Origin: Novosphingobium ginsenosidimutans
GTDB taxonomy: Bacteria; Pseudomonadota; Alphaproteobacteria; Sphingomonadales; Sphingomonadaceae
DNA: 64,000 bases
Assembly: GCF_007954425.1 (NCBI RefSeq)
Contig: NZ_CP042345.1
Coordinates: 1,920,001 to 1,984,000 of the forward strand
Direction: 5' to 3'
The position numbers and the translations under genes were made by a program. Positions 45,430-55,474 of this stretch are shown here, in pieces. The notes below the pieces were generated by a model. The model was given only the letters and a program-made list of their open reading frames with translations. It did no database searches and was not told the origin of the DNA. Numbering within the stretch: position 1 is the stretch's first letter; each line of letters starts with the position of its first letter.

Positions 45430-47544
45430 ATGCGCAGGGTGACGGGCAGGCAAGGCAGGGTGGTCCGCGCAGTCGTTGCGCTTGCTCTGGCCGGTCTCGC
45501 CACGGCACCCGCCCTGGCGCAAGATCAACAGCCGCCGGATGATGAGCCGATCATTACTGATCAGGAGTTCGAAAAGGCGGTTCCGCCGGTCAGCGCCGAA
45601 GATGATCCCGAACTTGGCCGCAAGCTTGAATCGATCGAAGAGTTCGAGCGTAAGGTCAGCAAGCCGGTAACCGAAGCGCCGCTTGCACCCGCTCCCGCCA
45701 CGGCGATCGAGGATGTGGAACTGGCCGCGCCCTTGCCGCCGCTCGAAACTTTTCGGGCCGAACCAGTGGTCTTTGCCGGCGAGGCGACAGCACCCGACGA
45801 TGCGGAAGTTGCCTACAGGGTTGAAGTGAACGGCCTGGCCGAAGCAGACCTTGCCAGCGACACCGACCTGCTCGGCGATTTCCAACGGCTTTCGCAGCTG
45901 CGCCGCAAGGGCAATGCGCGGAACACCACACAGATTTCCAGCCGCGCCGGCGAGGACGTGTTGCTGCTGAAGAAGCTCCTGGCTGCCGGTGGCTGGTTCG
46001 ATGCGCAGGTCCGGCCGCGGATCGACCGGCCGGATGACAAGGGCCCGCTGGTGGTCGCTTTGGACGTGACGCCGGGTAAGCGTTTTGCCTTCTCGAGCAT
46101 CACGGTAGAAGCGGAACCAACCCTGCCGCCGGACCTGATCCGCAGCAATCTCGATCTCGCGGTGGCAGAACCGGTGATCACGGAAAAGGTGCTGGCGGCC
46201 GAAGCCAAAGTGGCGCTGGCGCTGCCCGAGAACGGCTATCCCTTCGCCGAACTGGGCCAGCGCGATGTCTTGCTCGATCAGGACACCGGTGCGGCCGCCT
46301 ATACCTTGCCCGTAACGGTCGGTCCGCGCGGGACTTATGGCGCGATCCGCAGCGAGGGGAAGGAAGCCTTTGGCGCCGATCATGTCCGCACGCTCGCCCG
46401 GTTCAAGCAAGGCCAGCTTTACGATAGCCGGATGGTCGATGACCTGCGCCAGGCGCTGATCGCCACAGGCCTGTTCCGTGCCATCGCGGTCGAGCCGACC
46501 CGCACCGGCCAGCCGGGCCCTGACGGCACCGAGCAGGTTGACCTGGTCGTCAAACAGGAAGCCGGCCCACCCCGCGTGATCGCCGCGACCGCCGGCTTTG
46601 GTACGGGCGAGGGCTTCCGGGTCGAAGGAAGCTGGACTCACCGCAACCTGTTCAAGCCCGAAGGGGCGCTGATCGTCAGCGGGCTAGCCGGCACGCAGGA
46701 ACAGGGGGCAGGGGTAACCTTCCGCCGTTCCAACGCCGGACGCCGCGACCGGACGTTTGAGCTGGCCAGCGAACTGCACCATGCCGCGACCGAGGCCTAT
46801 TCAGCTTATACCGGCCGGCTGGCGGCACGGGTCAGCTATGACTCGACGCCAATCTGGCAGAAGCGGCTGACCTATGCCTATGGTGTGCAGCTGATCGGCA
46901 CCAACGAAAGCGCCTTCGATCCCCGGCGCGCGGTGCGGGAACGGCGCACCTATGGCATCGCCGGGCTGACTGGCCAGGTCGGCTGGGACATGACCGATAG
47001 CCTGCTCGATCCCACCAAAGGCTTCCGCCTGACCGCGCTGGTCGAGCCCGAGGGCGCGCTGCGGAGCGGGTTCACGCCCTATGCGCGGATCCGGCTGGAC
47101 GGGTCGGGCTATTACCAGGTGGCGGATAACATCGTGGTGGCAGGCCGGGTTCGCGTCGCCTCGATCCAGGGGGCGGAGCTGGACCAGATCGCGCCATCGC
47201 GGCGGCTCTATGCCGGGGGCGGCGGCTCGGTCCGGGGCTTTGGCTACCAGCAGCTGGGCCCGCGCGATATCAACAATGACCCGACCGGTGGGCGCAGCCT
47301 GAACGAGGCCGCCCTGGAAGTGCGCTATCGCTTCGGCGACTATGGCGTCGCCGGGTTTGTCGATATCGGGCAGGCCTATACCAAGGCCCTGCCCGATTTC
47401 TCGGATCTCCGGGTCGGAGTAGGCATCGGGGCGCGGATCTATACCAACTTCGGGCCGATGCGGCTGGATGTGGCGACCCCGCTGCGGCGGCGGCCCGGTG
47501 AAAGCAAGATCAACGTCTATGTCTCGATCGGGCAGGCGTTCTGA
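45430..47544 (+). CDS. tamA: TamA-like Omp85 outer membrane translocation protein
   Basis: The 704-residue precursor has a signal peptide (ALAGLATAPALAQ), an acidic/proline spacer of about 90 residues, three POTRA-like domains (YRVEVNG at 135; PGKRFAFSSITVE; VGPRGTYGAIRSEG), and a 16-strand type barrel with GGGGSVRGFGYQQLGP, the conserved VRGF/Y motif, and a C-terminal beta-signal ending in phenylalanine. TamA with TamB links inner and outer membranes for protein or lipid transfer. The tamB gene follows directly with a TGATG overlap. The long acidic spacer before the POTRA domains is longer than in enterobacterial TamA. Confidence 0.93.
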   Translation: MRRVTGRQGRVVRAVVALALAGLATAPALAQDQQPPDDEPIITDQEFEKAVPPVSAEDDPELGRKLESIEEFERKVSKPVTEAPLAPAPATAIEDVELAAPLPPLETFRAEPVVFAGEATAPDDAEVAYRVEVNGLAEADLASDTDLLGDFQRLSQLRRKGNARNTTQISSRAGEDVLLLKKLLAAGGWFDAQVRPRIDRPDDKGPLVVALDVTPGKRFAFSSITVEAEPTLPPDLIRSNLDLAVAEPVITEKVLAAEAKVALALPENGYPFAELGQRDVLLDQDTGAAAYTLPVTVGPRGTYGAIRSEGKEAFGADHVRTLARFKQGQLYDSRMVDDLRQALIATGLFRAIAVEPTRTGQPGPDGTEQVDLVVKQEAGPPRVIAATAGFGTGEGFRVEGSWTHRNLFKPEGALIVSGLAGTQEQGAGVTFRRSNAGRRDRTFELASELHHAATEAYSAYTGRLAARVSYDSTPIWQKRLTYAYGVQLIGTNESAFDPRRAVRERRTYGIAGLTGQVGWDMTDSLLDPTKGFRLTALVEPEGALRSGFTPYARIRLDGSGYYQVADNIVVAGRVRVASIQGAELDQIAPSRRLYAGGGGSVRGFGYQQLGPRDINNDPTGGRSLNEAALEVRYRFGDYGVAGFVDIGQAYTKALPDFSDLRVGVGIGARIYTNFGPMRLDVATPLRRRPGESKINVYVSIGQAF

Positions 47545-50500
47545 TGGACGAAGCCGTGCCCCCGGATGAGGAAGCCGCGCCGCCGCACCGCCGGCCCATC
47601 GGCCGCTGGATCGCCTGGGCGCTGCTGGGGCTGGTCGTGCTGATCGGCCTGCTAGTGGCGGGGCTCAACACCGGTCCGGGGCGCGGCCTTGTGGCGCGGC
47701 AGCTTTCGGGCATGACCTTCGCCAATGGCTTGCGGATCGAGGTCGGGCGAATCGAGGGTTCGCTCTATGGCGAGACCCGGCTGATCGATCTCGTCGCCTA
47801 TGACAGCAAGGGCCCCTTCCTGCGCGCACCGCGGGTGGAACTGGACTGGCAGCCCTTTGCTTACCTGTTGAACCATGTCGATATCCGTTCGGCGACGGCA
47901 CCGACAGTGCTGTTGCAGCGCGTTCCGGCATTCAAGGTGATCAACCCGGATGCGCCGCTCTTGCCCGACCTCGATATCGACATTGGCCGCTTGCAGATCG
48001 ACCGGCTGATATCCGAACCCGCCGTTTCGGGCGAGCGGCGCGATCTGCGGCTGTCCGGCGCGGCCAGGATCGCCGATCGGCGGGCGCAAATCACCGCCCA
48101 GGCGCTGACCCTGGCGGCGCCCGGCGGGCAGGCGGGGGATCGAATCGATCTGGTGCTCGATGCCGTGCCAGAAAAGAACCGGCTCGCACTGAAGCTGGCG
48201 GTGGATGCACCGAAGGGCGGGGCAATCGCGGCACTGGCCCGGATCGAGGGACCGTTGTCGCTCAGGCTGGATGGCAAGGGTGACTGGGCCAGGTGGGATG
48301 GCAGTCTGGCAGCAGCCTATGCCGGCAAGGAAACTGCGCGCCTGCAACTGGCGGCGAGGCAAGGGACGCTTTCGGCCAATGGACCGGCGGAGCTGGGGCG
48401 GCTGCTTGGCGGAGTGCCGGGGGTGCTGCTTGATGCCACGACGCAACTGGACCTGACCGCCAAGCTCGATCGGCGCCGCGCGGCACTCAGCGGGACGCTG
48501 CGCTCTGACCAGCTCTCGATCGTGCCGAGCGGGGTGGTTGATCTGGGGGATAACCAATTCGATGCGCTCAAGCTGGAAGTGCTGCTGCTGCGCCCGGCTG
48601 CACTGGCGCCGAACCTGTCTGGCCGCGCACTGCGGGCCGACCTGACCCTCGATGGCGCATTTGCGCGGCCCGAGGTGCAGTACCGGCTGACTGCTGCAGC
48701 ATTGGCAATGAATGACGTGGTCTTTGAGGGGCTCGACGCGAGCGGTAAAGCACAAGTCCGGTCCGATCAGGTGATGATCCCTGTTTCGGCAAGGATCGCG
48801 CGGATTGTCGGGATGGACGGTGTGGCCGGCGGCACACTGGCCAACGTCCGGATCGAAGGCGACCTGGCGCTGGATGGCACCCGCCTGCTGTCGGACAATC
48901 TGAAGCTCCGCTCTGACCGGATCGATGCCAAGGCAATCGTCCTCGCCGACATCGGGCGGGGCTTCTACACCGGCGCCTTTGAGGGGCGGATCAACAATTA
49001 CAGGGTCGATAGCGTCGGCACCTTTGCGGTCACCACCACGGCCGATCTCAAGCGGGTGGGCGGCGGCTTTGCGCTGACCGGCACGGTCCGGGCGCGCTCG
49101 ATCAGCCTGGTCAACCCGGCGGTGCAGGAATTCCTGGGCGGTCAGGCAGCGGGATCAAGCCAGATTACCTATGGCCCGGACGGGGTGGTGCGGTTCAGCC
49201 GGCTGCGGGTCGCTGCGCCGCTGCTCCAGGTCTCCGAGGGACAGGGCAGCTACGTCCCCGGCGGAGCGCTGACGTTGCGGGCGCAGGGCCGCTCGACCCG
49301 TTACGGGCCGTTGGCGCTGGAGCTGACCGGAACGCTGCTCCGGCCGCGAGCCGTATTGCTGGCCGGAAGTCCCGGCATGGGCATCGGCCTGGCCAATGTC
49401 CGCGCAGAGATTGTCGGCAATGACGGTGCCTTCCGTTTCAACGCGAAGGGGGACACCGACCTTGGCCCGCTCAGTGCCGATGTCAGCCTGATCCGCGGCG
49501 GGCGGACGGCTTTCCAGATCAACCGCGGTGACCTGGCCGGGATCGGCTTTGCCGGACGGATCGAGCAGACCGCCACCGGGCCCTATGCCGGCCTCCTGAC
49601 AGCGGAAGGCCAGGGTCTTACCGGCACGGTCCAGCTTGGCGCGGTCGGCCGCTTCCAGGAAGCGGTGATCAAGGCGCGGGCCCAGGATACCGTCCTGCCG
49701 GGTCCGGCGCGGCTTTCGATCGGGCGCGGGATCGTCGATGCGCGGGTGGTGCTTTATGACCGGCCAGAGGTGACGGCCGATGTGCAAGTCGCACAGATGC
49801 GGCTGCGCAACCTCGACCTCGCGGCTGCTCGCGGCCAGATCACCTATCGCGGCGGCCGCGGTCAGGCGAAGTTCCTGGCCGAAGGGGTCAGCGGCGTGCC
49901 GTTCCGCGTCGCCGGCAATGCCCTGCTCGAGCCGGAGCTGTGGCGCGCCTCGCTGCAAGGGCGGGTGCGCGGGATCGCCTTCAGCACGGCCAGCCCGGCC
50001 CGGATCGTGCCGGGGGCAAACGGCTATGAACTGCTGCCAACGCGGTTCGAATTTGGCCAGGGTTCGGTCCGCCTCGCCGGCAGATACGGCACGGGCCTGC
50101 GCGTCGAGAGCCGGATGGACCGGCTCGATGTCGGCATCATCAACGCTTTCTTCCCTGGCTATGGCATTGGCGGCAAGGCGACCGGCAGCCTCGATTTCGA
50201 ACAGGCTTCGCCGGGCGCTTTCCCGCAGGCCGAGGCACGGCTGACCATCACGGGCTTTTCCCGCAGCACCGCCGCTTCGGTCAGCCAACCAGTCGACATG
50301 AACCTGGCCGGCGAGCTCAACGCAACCCGCGCCGATCTGCGCGCAGTGATGCGCGAGCGGGGCACGATCATCGGCCGGATGAACGCCGCGCTGACCCCGG
50401 CTGGCGCGGGCACCTGGTCCGAACGGCTGGGCGGCGGCAGCCTTAGCGGGGGGATCCGTTACAATGGCCCGGCCGATACGCTGTGGTCCTTCGTCGGCCA

Positions 50501-51749
50501 GCCCGACCAAAGCCTGTCCGGCCCGATCGCGGTCGGGGCGGACTTTTCCGGCCGCCTGCGCAATCCACAGCTGGCGGGGGTCGTGCGCGGCGATAGCCTG
50601 ACCTATGACAATCAGACCTATGGCACCCGGCTGACCAACCTTGCGATCGCCGGGCGCCTGAACGGGGACCGGATCGAGTTTACCAGACTTGATGCCAAGG
50701 CCGGAAATGGCCGCATCAGCGGGCAGGGCTATCTCAGCCTCGCTGCGGAGAGCGGCTATCCGATGGACCTGTCCTTCGATCTCGATAACGCGCGGTTGGC
50801 GCGCAGCGACGCGCTGTCGACGGCGGCGACCGGGCAATTGCGGCTACGCAAGAGCGCAGGGGAGACAGCTCTGCTGTCGGGCAAGCTCTACCTGCCCGAG
50901 ACACGCTACGAACTGGTCCGGCAGGGCGCCGCCGAAGTGCCCGAGCTGACCGGCGTCCGCTTCAAGCCGCCGCGCGGCATTCCGCGCGTGACCGGCAACG
51001 AACCCGCCCCGCCTACCGGAAGCCTGCTGCGCAGCCTGCGGTTCGACATCCAGCTCACCGCGCCGAACAAGCTGTTCGTCACCGGCATGGGCCTCGACAG
51101 CGAATGGAGCGCCGACCTGCGTGTGGGCGGGACCAGTGCGGCGCCGCTGGTGACTGGCGACATTGACCTGGTGCGCGGCAATATCGGCTTTGCCGGCCGG
51201 CAGTTTGACCTTGAGGAAGGGCGGCTGCTGTTCACTGGCGGGCCGCTTAGCAACCCGCAGGTCGTGCTGTCTGCCAGCGAGGACATCGACGATATTGCCG
51301 TTGCCATCAACGTCAGCGGCAAGGCGCTCAATCCGCAGATCAGCTTCAGCTCCAGCCCCGCCTTGCCGGCCGATGAAATCCTCAGCCGGATCCTGTTCGG
51401 CAATTCGGTTGGTCAGCTCTCGCCGCTCCAGGCCGTACAGCTGGCCGCCTCGCTCAACAGCTTGCGGGCGACCGGCAGCGGCGGGTTCAATCCGCTGGGC
51501 AAGCTACGCGCGGCGACTGGCGTATCCCGACTAAGGATCCTAGCACCCGACGAGGCGGCGGGGCGCGGCACCGCGATCGCGGCCGGACGCTATATCTCGA
51601 ACAACATCTATCTTGAGGTCATCACCGATGCGCGCGGCTATACCGCGACGCAGATCGAAGTGGGGCTGAGCAAGACCCTGTCCGTGCTGAGCCAGGCGGG
51701 CGGCAGTGGTTCCACCAATCTCAATTTGCGGTACAAGAAGCGCTACTGA
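47544..51749 (+). CDS. tamB: Translocation and assembly module protein TamB
   Basis: The 1401-residue protein has a membrane anchor at about residues 22-45, a long beta-rich body built of repeated AsmA/TamB-like strands, and the C-terminal TamB (DUF490) domain: TGDIDLVRGNIGFAGRQFDLEEGRL in parts, SFSSSPALPADEILSRILFG and NIYLEVITDARG. It spans the periplasm as a hydrophobic groove to TamA and is implicated in phospholipid transport and outer membrane assembly. It overlaps tamA by one base and a 55-residue lipoprotein gene by one base. Confidence 0.95.
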   Translation: MDEAVPPDEEAAPPHRRPIGRWIAWALLGLVVLIGLLVAGLNTGPGRGLVARQLSGMTFANGLRIEVGRIEGSLYGETRLIDLVAYDSKGPFLRAPRVELDWQPFAYLLNHVDIRSATAPTVLLQRVPAFKVINPDAPLLPDLDIDIGRLQIDRLISEPAVSGERRDLRLSGAARIADRRAQITAQALTLAAPGGQAGDRIDLVLDAVPEKNRLALKLAVDAPKGGAIAALARIEGPLSLRLDGKGDWARWDGSLAAAYAGKETARLQLAARQGTLSANGPAELGRLLGGVPGVLLDATTQLDLTAKLDRRRAALSGTLRSDQLSIVPSGVVDLGDNQFDALKLEVLLLRPAALAPNLSGRALRADLTLDGAFARPEVQYRLTAAALAMNDVVFEGLDASGKAQVRSDQVMIPVSARIARIVGMDGVAGGTLANVRIEGDLALDGTRLLSDNLKLRSDRIDAKAIVLADIGRGFYTGAFEGRINNYRVDSVGTFAVTTTADLKRVGGGFALTGTVRARSISLVNPAVQEFLGGQAAGSSQITYGPDGVVRFSRLRVAAPLLQVSEGQGSYVPGGALTLRAQGRSTRYGPLALELTGTLLRPRAVLLAGSPGMGIGLANVRAEIVGNDGAFRFNAKGDTDLGPLSADVSLIRGGRTAFQINRGDLAGIGFAGRIEQTATGPYAGLLTAEGQGLTGTVQLGAVGRFQEAVIKARAQDTVLPGPARLSIGRGIVDARVVLYDRPEVTADVQVAQMRLRNLDLAAARGQITYRGGRGQAKFLAEGVSGVPFRVAGNALLEPELWRASLQGRVRGIAFSTASPARIVPGANGYELLPTRFEFGQGSVRLAGRYGTGLRVESRMDRLDVGIINAFFPGYGIGGKATGSLDFEQASPGAFPQAEARLTITGFSRSTAASVSQPVDMNLAGELNATRADLRAVMRERGTIIGRMNAALTPAGAGTWSERLGGGSLSGGIRYNGPADTLWSFVGQPDQSLSGPIAVGADFSGRLRNPQLAGVVRGDSLTYDNQTYGTRLTNLAIAGRLNGDRIEFTRLDAKAGNGRISGQGYLSLAAESGYPMDLSFDLDNARLARSDALSTAATGQLRLRKSAGETALLSGKLYLPETRYELVRQGAAEVPELTGVRFKPPRGIPRVTGNEPAPPTGSLLRSLRFDIQLTAPNKLFVTGMGLDSEWSADLRVGGTSAAPLVTGDIDLVRGNIGFAGRQFDLEEGRLLFTGGPLSNPQVVLSASEDIDDIAVAINVSGKALNPQISFSSSPALPADEILSRILFGNSVGQLSPLQAVQLAASLNSLRATGSGGFNPLGKLRAATGVSRLRILAPDEAAGRGTAIAAGRYISNNIYLEVITDARGYTATQIEVGLSKTLSVLSQAGGSGSTNLNLRYKKRY

Positions 51750-51916
51750 TGCGTGCCATCCTGCTCCTCGCCTGCATGTCGCTTGTTGCCTGCCAGCGCG
51801 AGCCCAGCTTTGACGAGCGCTATGCCAAGACGCAGAAGACCTTGGAGCAGAAAGCGGCTGCGATTGATCGGCAGGCCGCTTCGCCCACACCAGCGCCAAA
51901 CCCAAGCGGCGAGTAA
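51749..51916 (+). CDS. 55-residue lipoprotein overlapping the tamB stop
   Basis: The ATG shares its A with the TGA of tamB (TGATG) and the frame ends at TAA 51914-51916. The precursor MRAILLLACMSLVAC has a lipobox with the cysteine at residue 15; the mature part QREPSFDERYAKTQKTLEQK is helical and charged, with an Ala/Pro tail. Translational coupling with tamB makes it a likely part of the Tam operon. It is too short for most gene callers. A strong terminator follows about 100 bases later. The function is unknown. Confidence 0.72.
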   Translation: MRAILLLACMSLVACQREPSFDERYAKTQKTLEQKAAAIDRQAASPTPAPNPSGE

Positions 51917-52014
51917 AATCTGCCGCGGCGTGATCTGCATCACGCCCGTGCTGTGACGAAACCCTTAGAAGAGGCCTGCGACCCACCGGCGCGAGCCTTT
52001 CCGCCGGCAACTTT

Positions 52015-52047
52015 GCCCCCGTGCCACCCTCGGCGCGGGGGCTTTTT
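52015..52047 (+). terminator. Rho-independent terminator of the tamA-tamB operon
   Basis: Stem GCCCCCG (52015-52021) / CGGGGGC (52036-52042), loop of 14 bases, followed by TTTTT. It lies between the small lipoprotein and the convergent Nudix gene. Confidence 0.85.
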
Positions 52048-52061
52048 ATTGCGGCGTTCGC

Positions 52062-52862
52062 TTAACCGCGCGCAGCGCTATCGAGCACTTCGCCGGTCAC
52101 GGGATAGCCGGCATCGGCCGGGATCCGCAGCCACTTCTGCCCATCCTCTTCGGTCACGAAGGGCGTAATCATCTGGCTGGGGAACTGTTCGACATGGGCA
52201 ACGGCCTCGTCAAAGCTGCCGAACTGGGCCAGCCGTTCCAGATTGCGGCGGGTCGGGAAGATCACGCTGATCCGTCCGGCATCGGCATGCTCCAGCGCCT
52301 CGGCCGCGCCGGTCCAGAACAGGCGGGTGTTCTCGGTGGCATCGACCAGCAGGTCGACCGCGCCGGTACCCAGGTCCGCCAGGTAAAAGCGGGTGTCATA
52401 GACCCGCATGTGGCGGTGCTTGGGCCGCCAGCGGGCAAAGGGCACCAGCCCATCAAGATCCAGTTCCCAGCCCATGGCCGCCAGAGTTGGGGCCAGGGTG
52501 CCTTCGGCCAGCAGGATCGCGCGCGCGCGCCGCGCTTCTTCCAGCGAGGGACGCTGACGGATGCCGACGACCAGGCCGGTCTCTTCCAGTGTCTCGCGCA
52601 CGGCGGCGATCCGGGCGGCGATTTCGTGCACCGCTTCCTCGTCGCCGGCGCCCAGCGCCGCGGCCAGTTCGCGGTCGGCATCATCGACGCGGCCGCCGGG
52701 AAACACCGCCGCCCCGCCGGCAAATTTCATCGTTGCCGAACGTTCGACCATCAGGATCTGCGGCGCCCCGCCGGCAACATCGCGGCGGAAGATCACCAGA
52801 GTGGCAGCGGGGGTGGCGGGCGGGTCTTCCCCGCTCTCGTCATATTCAAGGTCCAGGCTCAT
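52062..52862 (-). CDS. Nudix hydrolase, NUDT19-like
   Basis: The 266-residue protein has an N-terminal strand LVIFRRDVAGGAPQILMVER, then FAGGAAVFPGGRVDDADRE, and after an insertion of about 20 residues the Nudix core AVRETLEETGLVVG. The long gap between the glycine start and REtxEE is typical of the NUDT19/RNA-pyrophosphohydrolase-like group, whose known members cut CoA or nucleotide diphosphate derivatives. The substrate here is unknown. The ATG at 52862 is the first codon of the conserved part; 50 upstream in-frame codons are unlikely to be translated. Confidence 0.85.
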   Translation of the reverse strand: MSLDLEYDESGEDPPATPAATLVIFRRDVAGGAPQILMVERSATMKFAGGAAVFPGGRVDDADRELAAALGAGDEEAVHEIAARIAAVRETLEETGLVVGIRQRPSLEEARRARAILLAEGTLAPTLAAMGWELDLDGLVPFARWRPKHRHMRVYDTRFYLADLGTGAVDLLVDATENTRLFWTGAAEALEHADAGRISVIFPTRRNLERLAQFGSFDEAVAHVEQFPSQMITPFVTEEDGQKWLRIPADAGYPVTGEVLDSAARG

Positions 52863-53265
52863 CGCTGGCAAAGGTGCCTGCCCCTTGCCGCTTTGCCAAG
52901 CCGCTTTTGTATCAGGCCGGGTTTTGTCGGCAAACTTTACACAGCTTTGGGTCGTTAACCTTTCACTGACCATCGTCTGGCCAGGAAATCCGCCAATGGG
53001 CAAAACTGGCACGCTGGCTGCATAGTATCGAATACCCCCAAAGCAGTCTCAAATGAGGCGGGGCCGCACCGGTCTCCGCGGCCCCGCCTCCCTGAGAACA
53101 AGCACTCCCAAGCAGCGGCTACGCGATCGCACCTTGTGGTTTTGGGCATGGTAAACAAGCCCATAACCCTATCGTAAAACTTGTTTGACCTTTTGCGGCT
53201 ACGCCTGCGCCGGTGCGTGGTCCGAACCCGGGCCGCGGCGCGTCTGGAGCCGGCCCTTGTCGCAA
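52863..53265. other. 403-base divergent intergenic region with a 13-bp inverted repeat
   Basis: No convincing gene on either strand. The main feature is a perfect inverted repeat GAGGCGGGGCCGC (53055-53067) / GCGGCCCCGCCTC (53078-53090) with a 10-base loop. No U run follows on either strand, so it is not a standard terminator. It could be a regulatory hairpin in the leader of the GGDEF-EAL gene or part of a short RNA. Promoters for the Nudix gene and the GGDEF-EAL gene must lie here, but I cannot assign them. Confidence 0.5.
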
Positions 53266-55470
53266 ATGAACGCCGATTACGAGGCGAAGCCACGATCCTG
53301 GCTGTTCGGCCCGATGGCCGGGCTGGCGGCGGGTGCGCTCGGTCTGCTGGTGCTGCTCTCGGTGTTCCTGATCCAACGCTTCGATCGCGCCGCGACCGAA
53401 CGTGAAGAACACATGGTCGAGAACGGTCTTGCCGTGGTCATTGCCGAGCTCAACCGGGTGGTTGCCACCCAGGTCGAATGGGATGGCGCGGTTGCCAACC
53501 TCGACAACCGGTTCGATCCCAACTGGGCCGATTTCAACATCGGGAACTACCTTCACGTCTTCCATGGCTTCAGTCACGCTTATGTGCTGGGTCCGGATGA
53601 TCGCGTTGTCTATGCTTCAACCCACGGCGAGCGGGCCGCGTTGACGGATTACATCCCGTTCCGCGCTGCGGCTGAGAGCCTGCTGCCCGAAGTGCGGGCC
53701 CAGGAACGCGCCCGCCCCAAACCTGGCAAGCGACCGGGCAAGAACAATATCGTCATCCCTTCGATCCAGGCCAACCGGATCGCGCTGATCGGAGGGCAGC
53801 CCTACATGGTATCGGCAACGCTGGTCCAACCCGATTTCGGCGAGCATCTGCCCAAGCAGGCGCGCGCGCCGATCGTGATCGCGGCCAAGCCGATCGATCA
53901 CGCGATGCTAAAGGCGTTTGCCGATCGCTACCTGCTGGAAGATCTGGTGGTACGCTCGCCCGAGGCCGTGGCGTCCGCCGATGGCCAGCTGCTGCTGGCG
54001 AACCGCGCCGGCATACCGATTGCTGCCCTGACCTGGACCCCGCGGCGGCCCGGTACCATGCTGCTGGTGCAGCTTGCCGCGCCGCTGTTCCTGCTGCTGG
54101 CGCTGCTGGCGGCGCTGGCGTGGCGCGTGATCCAGCGTGGCTCGGCGATTGCCACGGACCTGATCGCCAGCGAAGCCCGCGCCAAGCATGCCGCGTTCCA
54201 TGACAGCCTGACCCGGCTGCCCAACCGTGCCTACCTGTTCGAGCGGCTTGGCCAGTCGCTCCGCCGGGTCGAGGGCCCCGAGACCGCCCTGGCGGTCCTC
54301 TGCGTTGACCTCGACCGGTTCAAGGAAGTCAACGATACGCTGGGCCACAATGCTGGCGATGCACTGCTGGAAGCCATGGCCGAACGGCTTCGCCAGGCTT
54401 GCAGCGAGGCGACCTGCGTGGCCCGATTGGGCGGCGATGAATTCGTTGTCCTGCTCGAAACCAGCGACGAGGCCGCCGCACTGGTGCTGGGACGCCGGAT
54501 CATCCGGGCGGTGTCCGAACGGGTGGTCAGCGAATATGGCAAGATCGAGGTCGCCTGTTCGATCGGCCTGGCCTTTATCGAAGAGCCAGGGGTCGAGCCG
54601 AGCGAGGCCCTGCGCTGGGCCGATGTGGCGCTCTATCGCTCAAAGGAAAGCGGCGGTCGCCGGGTGAGCCGCTTCAGCCCCGACATGGACCAAGCGCTGC
54701 GTCATCGTCTTCAGTTGGAAGTCGAACTGCGCGAGGCGATTGGCACGGATCAGTTCGGCATGGTCTATCAGCCGCACTTTGACCGCCGCCGCAACCTCAA
54801 GGGCTATGAGGCGCTGCTGCGCTGGAACCACCCGACGCGCGGTGCCATTTCGCCCAGCGTCTTTGTGCCGCTCGCTGAAGACAGCGGGCTGATCCTGGCG
54901 CTGGGTGAACAGGTGCTGCGGCAGGTCTTCGAGGAGACCCGGGATTGGCGCGGGGTGACCGTGGCGGTCAACGTTTCGGCGGTCCAGCTGCGCGCCCGCG
55001 GGTTTGCCGCCCAGGTCATGCGGATCATGGCTGCTGCCGGGGCCAATCCGCGCGGCTACGAGATCGAAGTGACCGAGACCGCGCTGCTCGGCGATGACCA
55101 GGAAACCGTCAACAACATCGATGCGCTCAAGCGGATGGGATTTGCCATCGCGCTCGACGATTTCGGCACCGGCTTTTCCAGCCTCAACGTGCTGCAGCGC
55201 TTCTCGGTCGACAAGATCAAGATCGATTGCTCGTTCGTCGCCGCGCTTGGGGCCGGGCGCGGTTCGGAGGCGCTGATCGAGGCGATCGTCAATCTGGCGC
55301 GCGGGCTTGATATGGTTGTGGTGGCGGAAGGGGTGGAAACCGAGGCGCAGTGGGATCACCTGGTCAAGGCGGGCTGCCGCCAATTCCAGGGGCACTTGCT
55401 GGGCCGGCCGCAACCGGTCAGCACGATCAACCGCGCCCTGCCAGACCAGCGCCGGGCCAGCGCCGCCTGA
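53266..55470 (+). CDS. Membrane GGDEF-EAL protein with CHASE4-type sensor
   Basis: The product has 734 residues from ATG 53266. A transmembrane helix at about 17-39 and another at about 263-290 flank a periplasmic sensor with VATQVEWDGAVANLDNRFDPNW, as in CHASE4. The GGDEF domain has RLGGDEFVVLL near residue 388, an intact active site. The EAL domain begins near residue 495; YEALLRWNHP, VNVSAVQL, EVTETALL, LDDFGTGFSSL and VAEGVETEAQ are all present, so phosphodiesterase activity is expected. Such dual proteins can make and break cyclic-di-GMP. An in-frame TTG at 53185 would add 27 unlikely residues. With the YfiN unit it is the second cyclic-di-GMP enzyme in the window. Confidence 0.92.
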   Translation: MNADYEAKPRSWLFGPMAGLAAGALGLLVLLSVFLIQRFDRAATEREEHMVENGLAVVIAELNRVVATQVEWDGAVANLDNRFDPNWADFNIGNYLHVFHGFSHAYVLGPDDRVVYASTHGERAALTDYIPFRAAAESLLPEVRAQERARPKPGKRPGKNNIVIPSIQANRIALIGGQPYMVSATLVQPDFGEHLPKQARAPIVIAAKPIDHAMLKAFADRYLLEDLVVRSPEAVASADGQLLLANRAGIPIAALTWTPRRPGTMLLVQLAAPLFLLLALLAALAWRVIQRGSAIATDLIASEARAKHAAFHDSLTRLPNRAYLFERLGQSLRRVEGPETALAVLCVDLDRFKEVNDTLGHNAGDALLEAMAERLRQACSEATCVARLGGDEFVVLLETSDEAAALVLGRRIIRAVSERVVSEYGKIEVACSIGLAFIEEPGVEPSEALRWADVALYRSKESGGRRVSRFSPDMDQALRHRLQLEVELREAIGTDQFGMVYQPHFDRRRNLKGYEALLRWNHPTRGAISPSVFVPLAEDSGLILALGEQVLRQVFEETRDWRGVTVAVNVSAVQLRARGFAAQVMRIMAAAGANPRGYEIEVTETALLGDDQETVNNIDALKRMGFAIALDDFGTGFSSLNVLQRFSVDKIKIDCSFVAALGAGRGSEALIEAIVNLARGLDMVVVAEGVETEAQWDHLVKAGCRQFQGHLLGRPQPVSTINRALPDQRRASAA

Positions 55471-55474
55471 TTGG

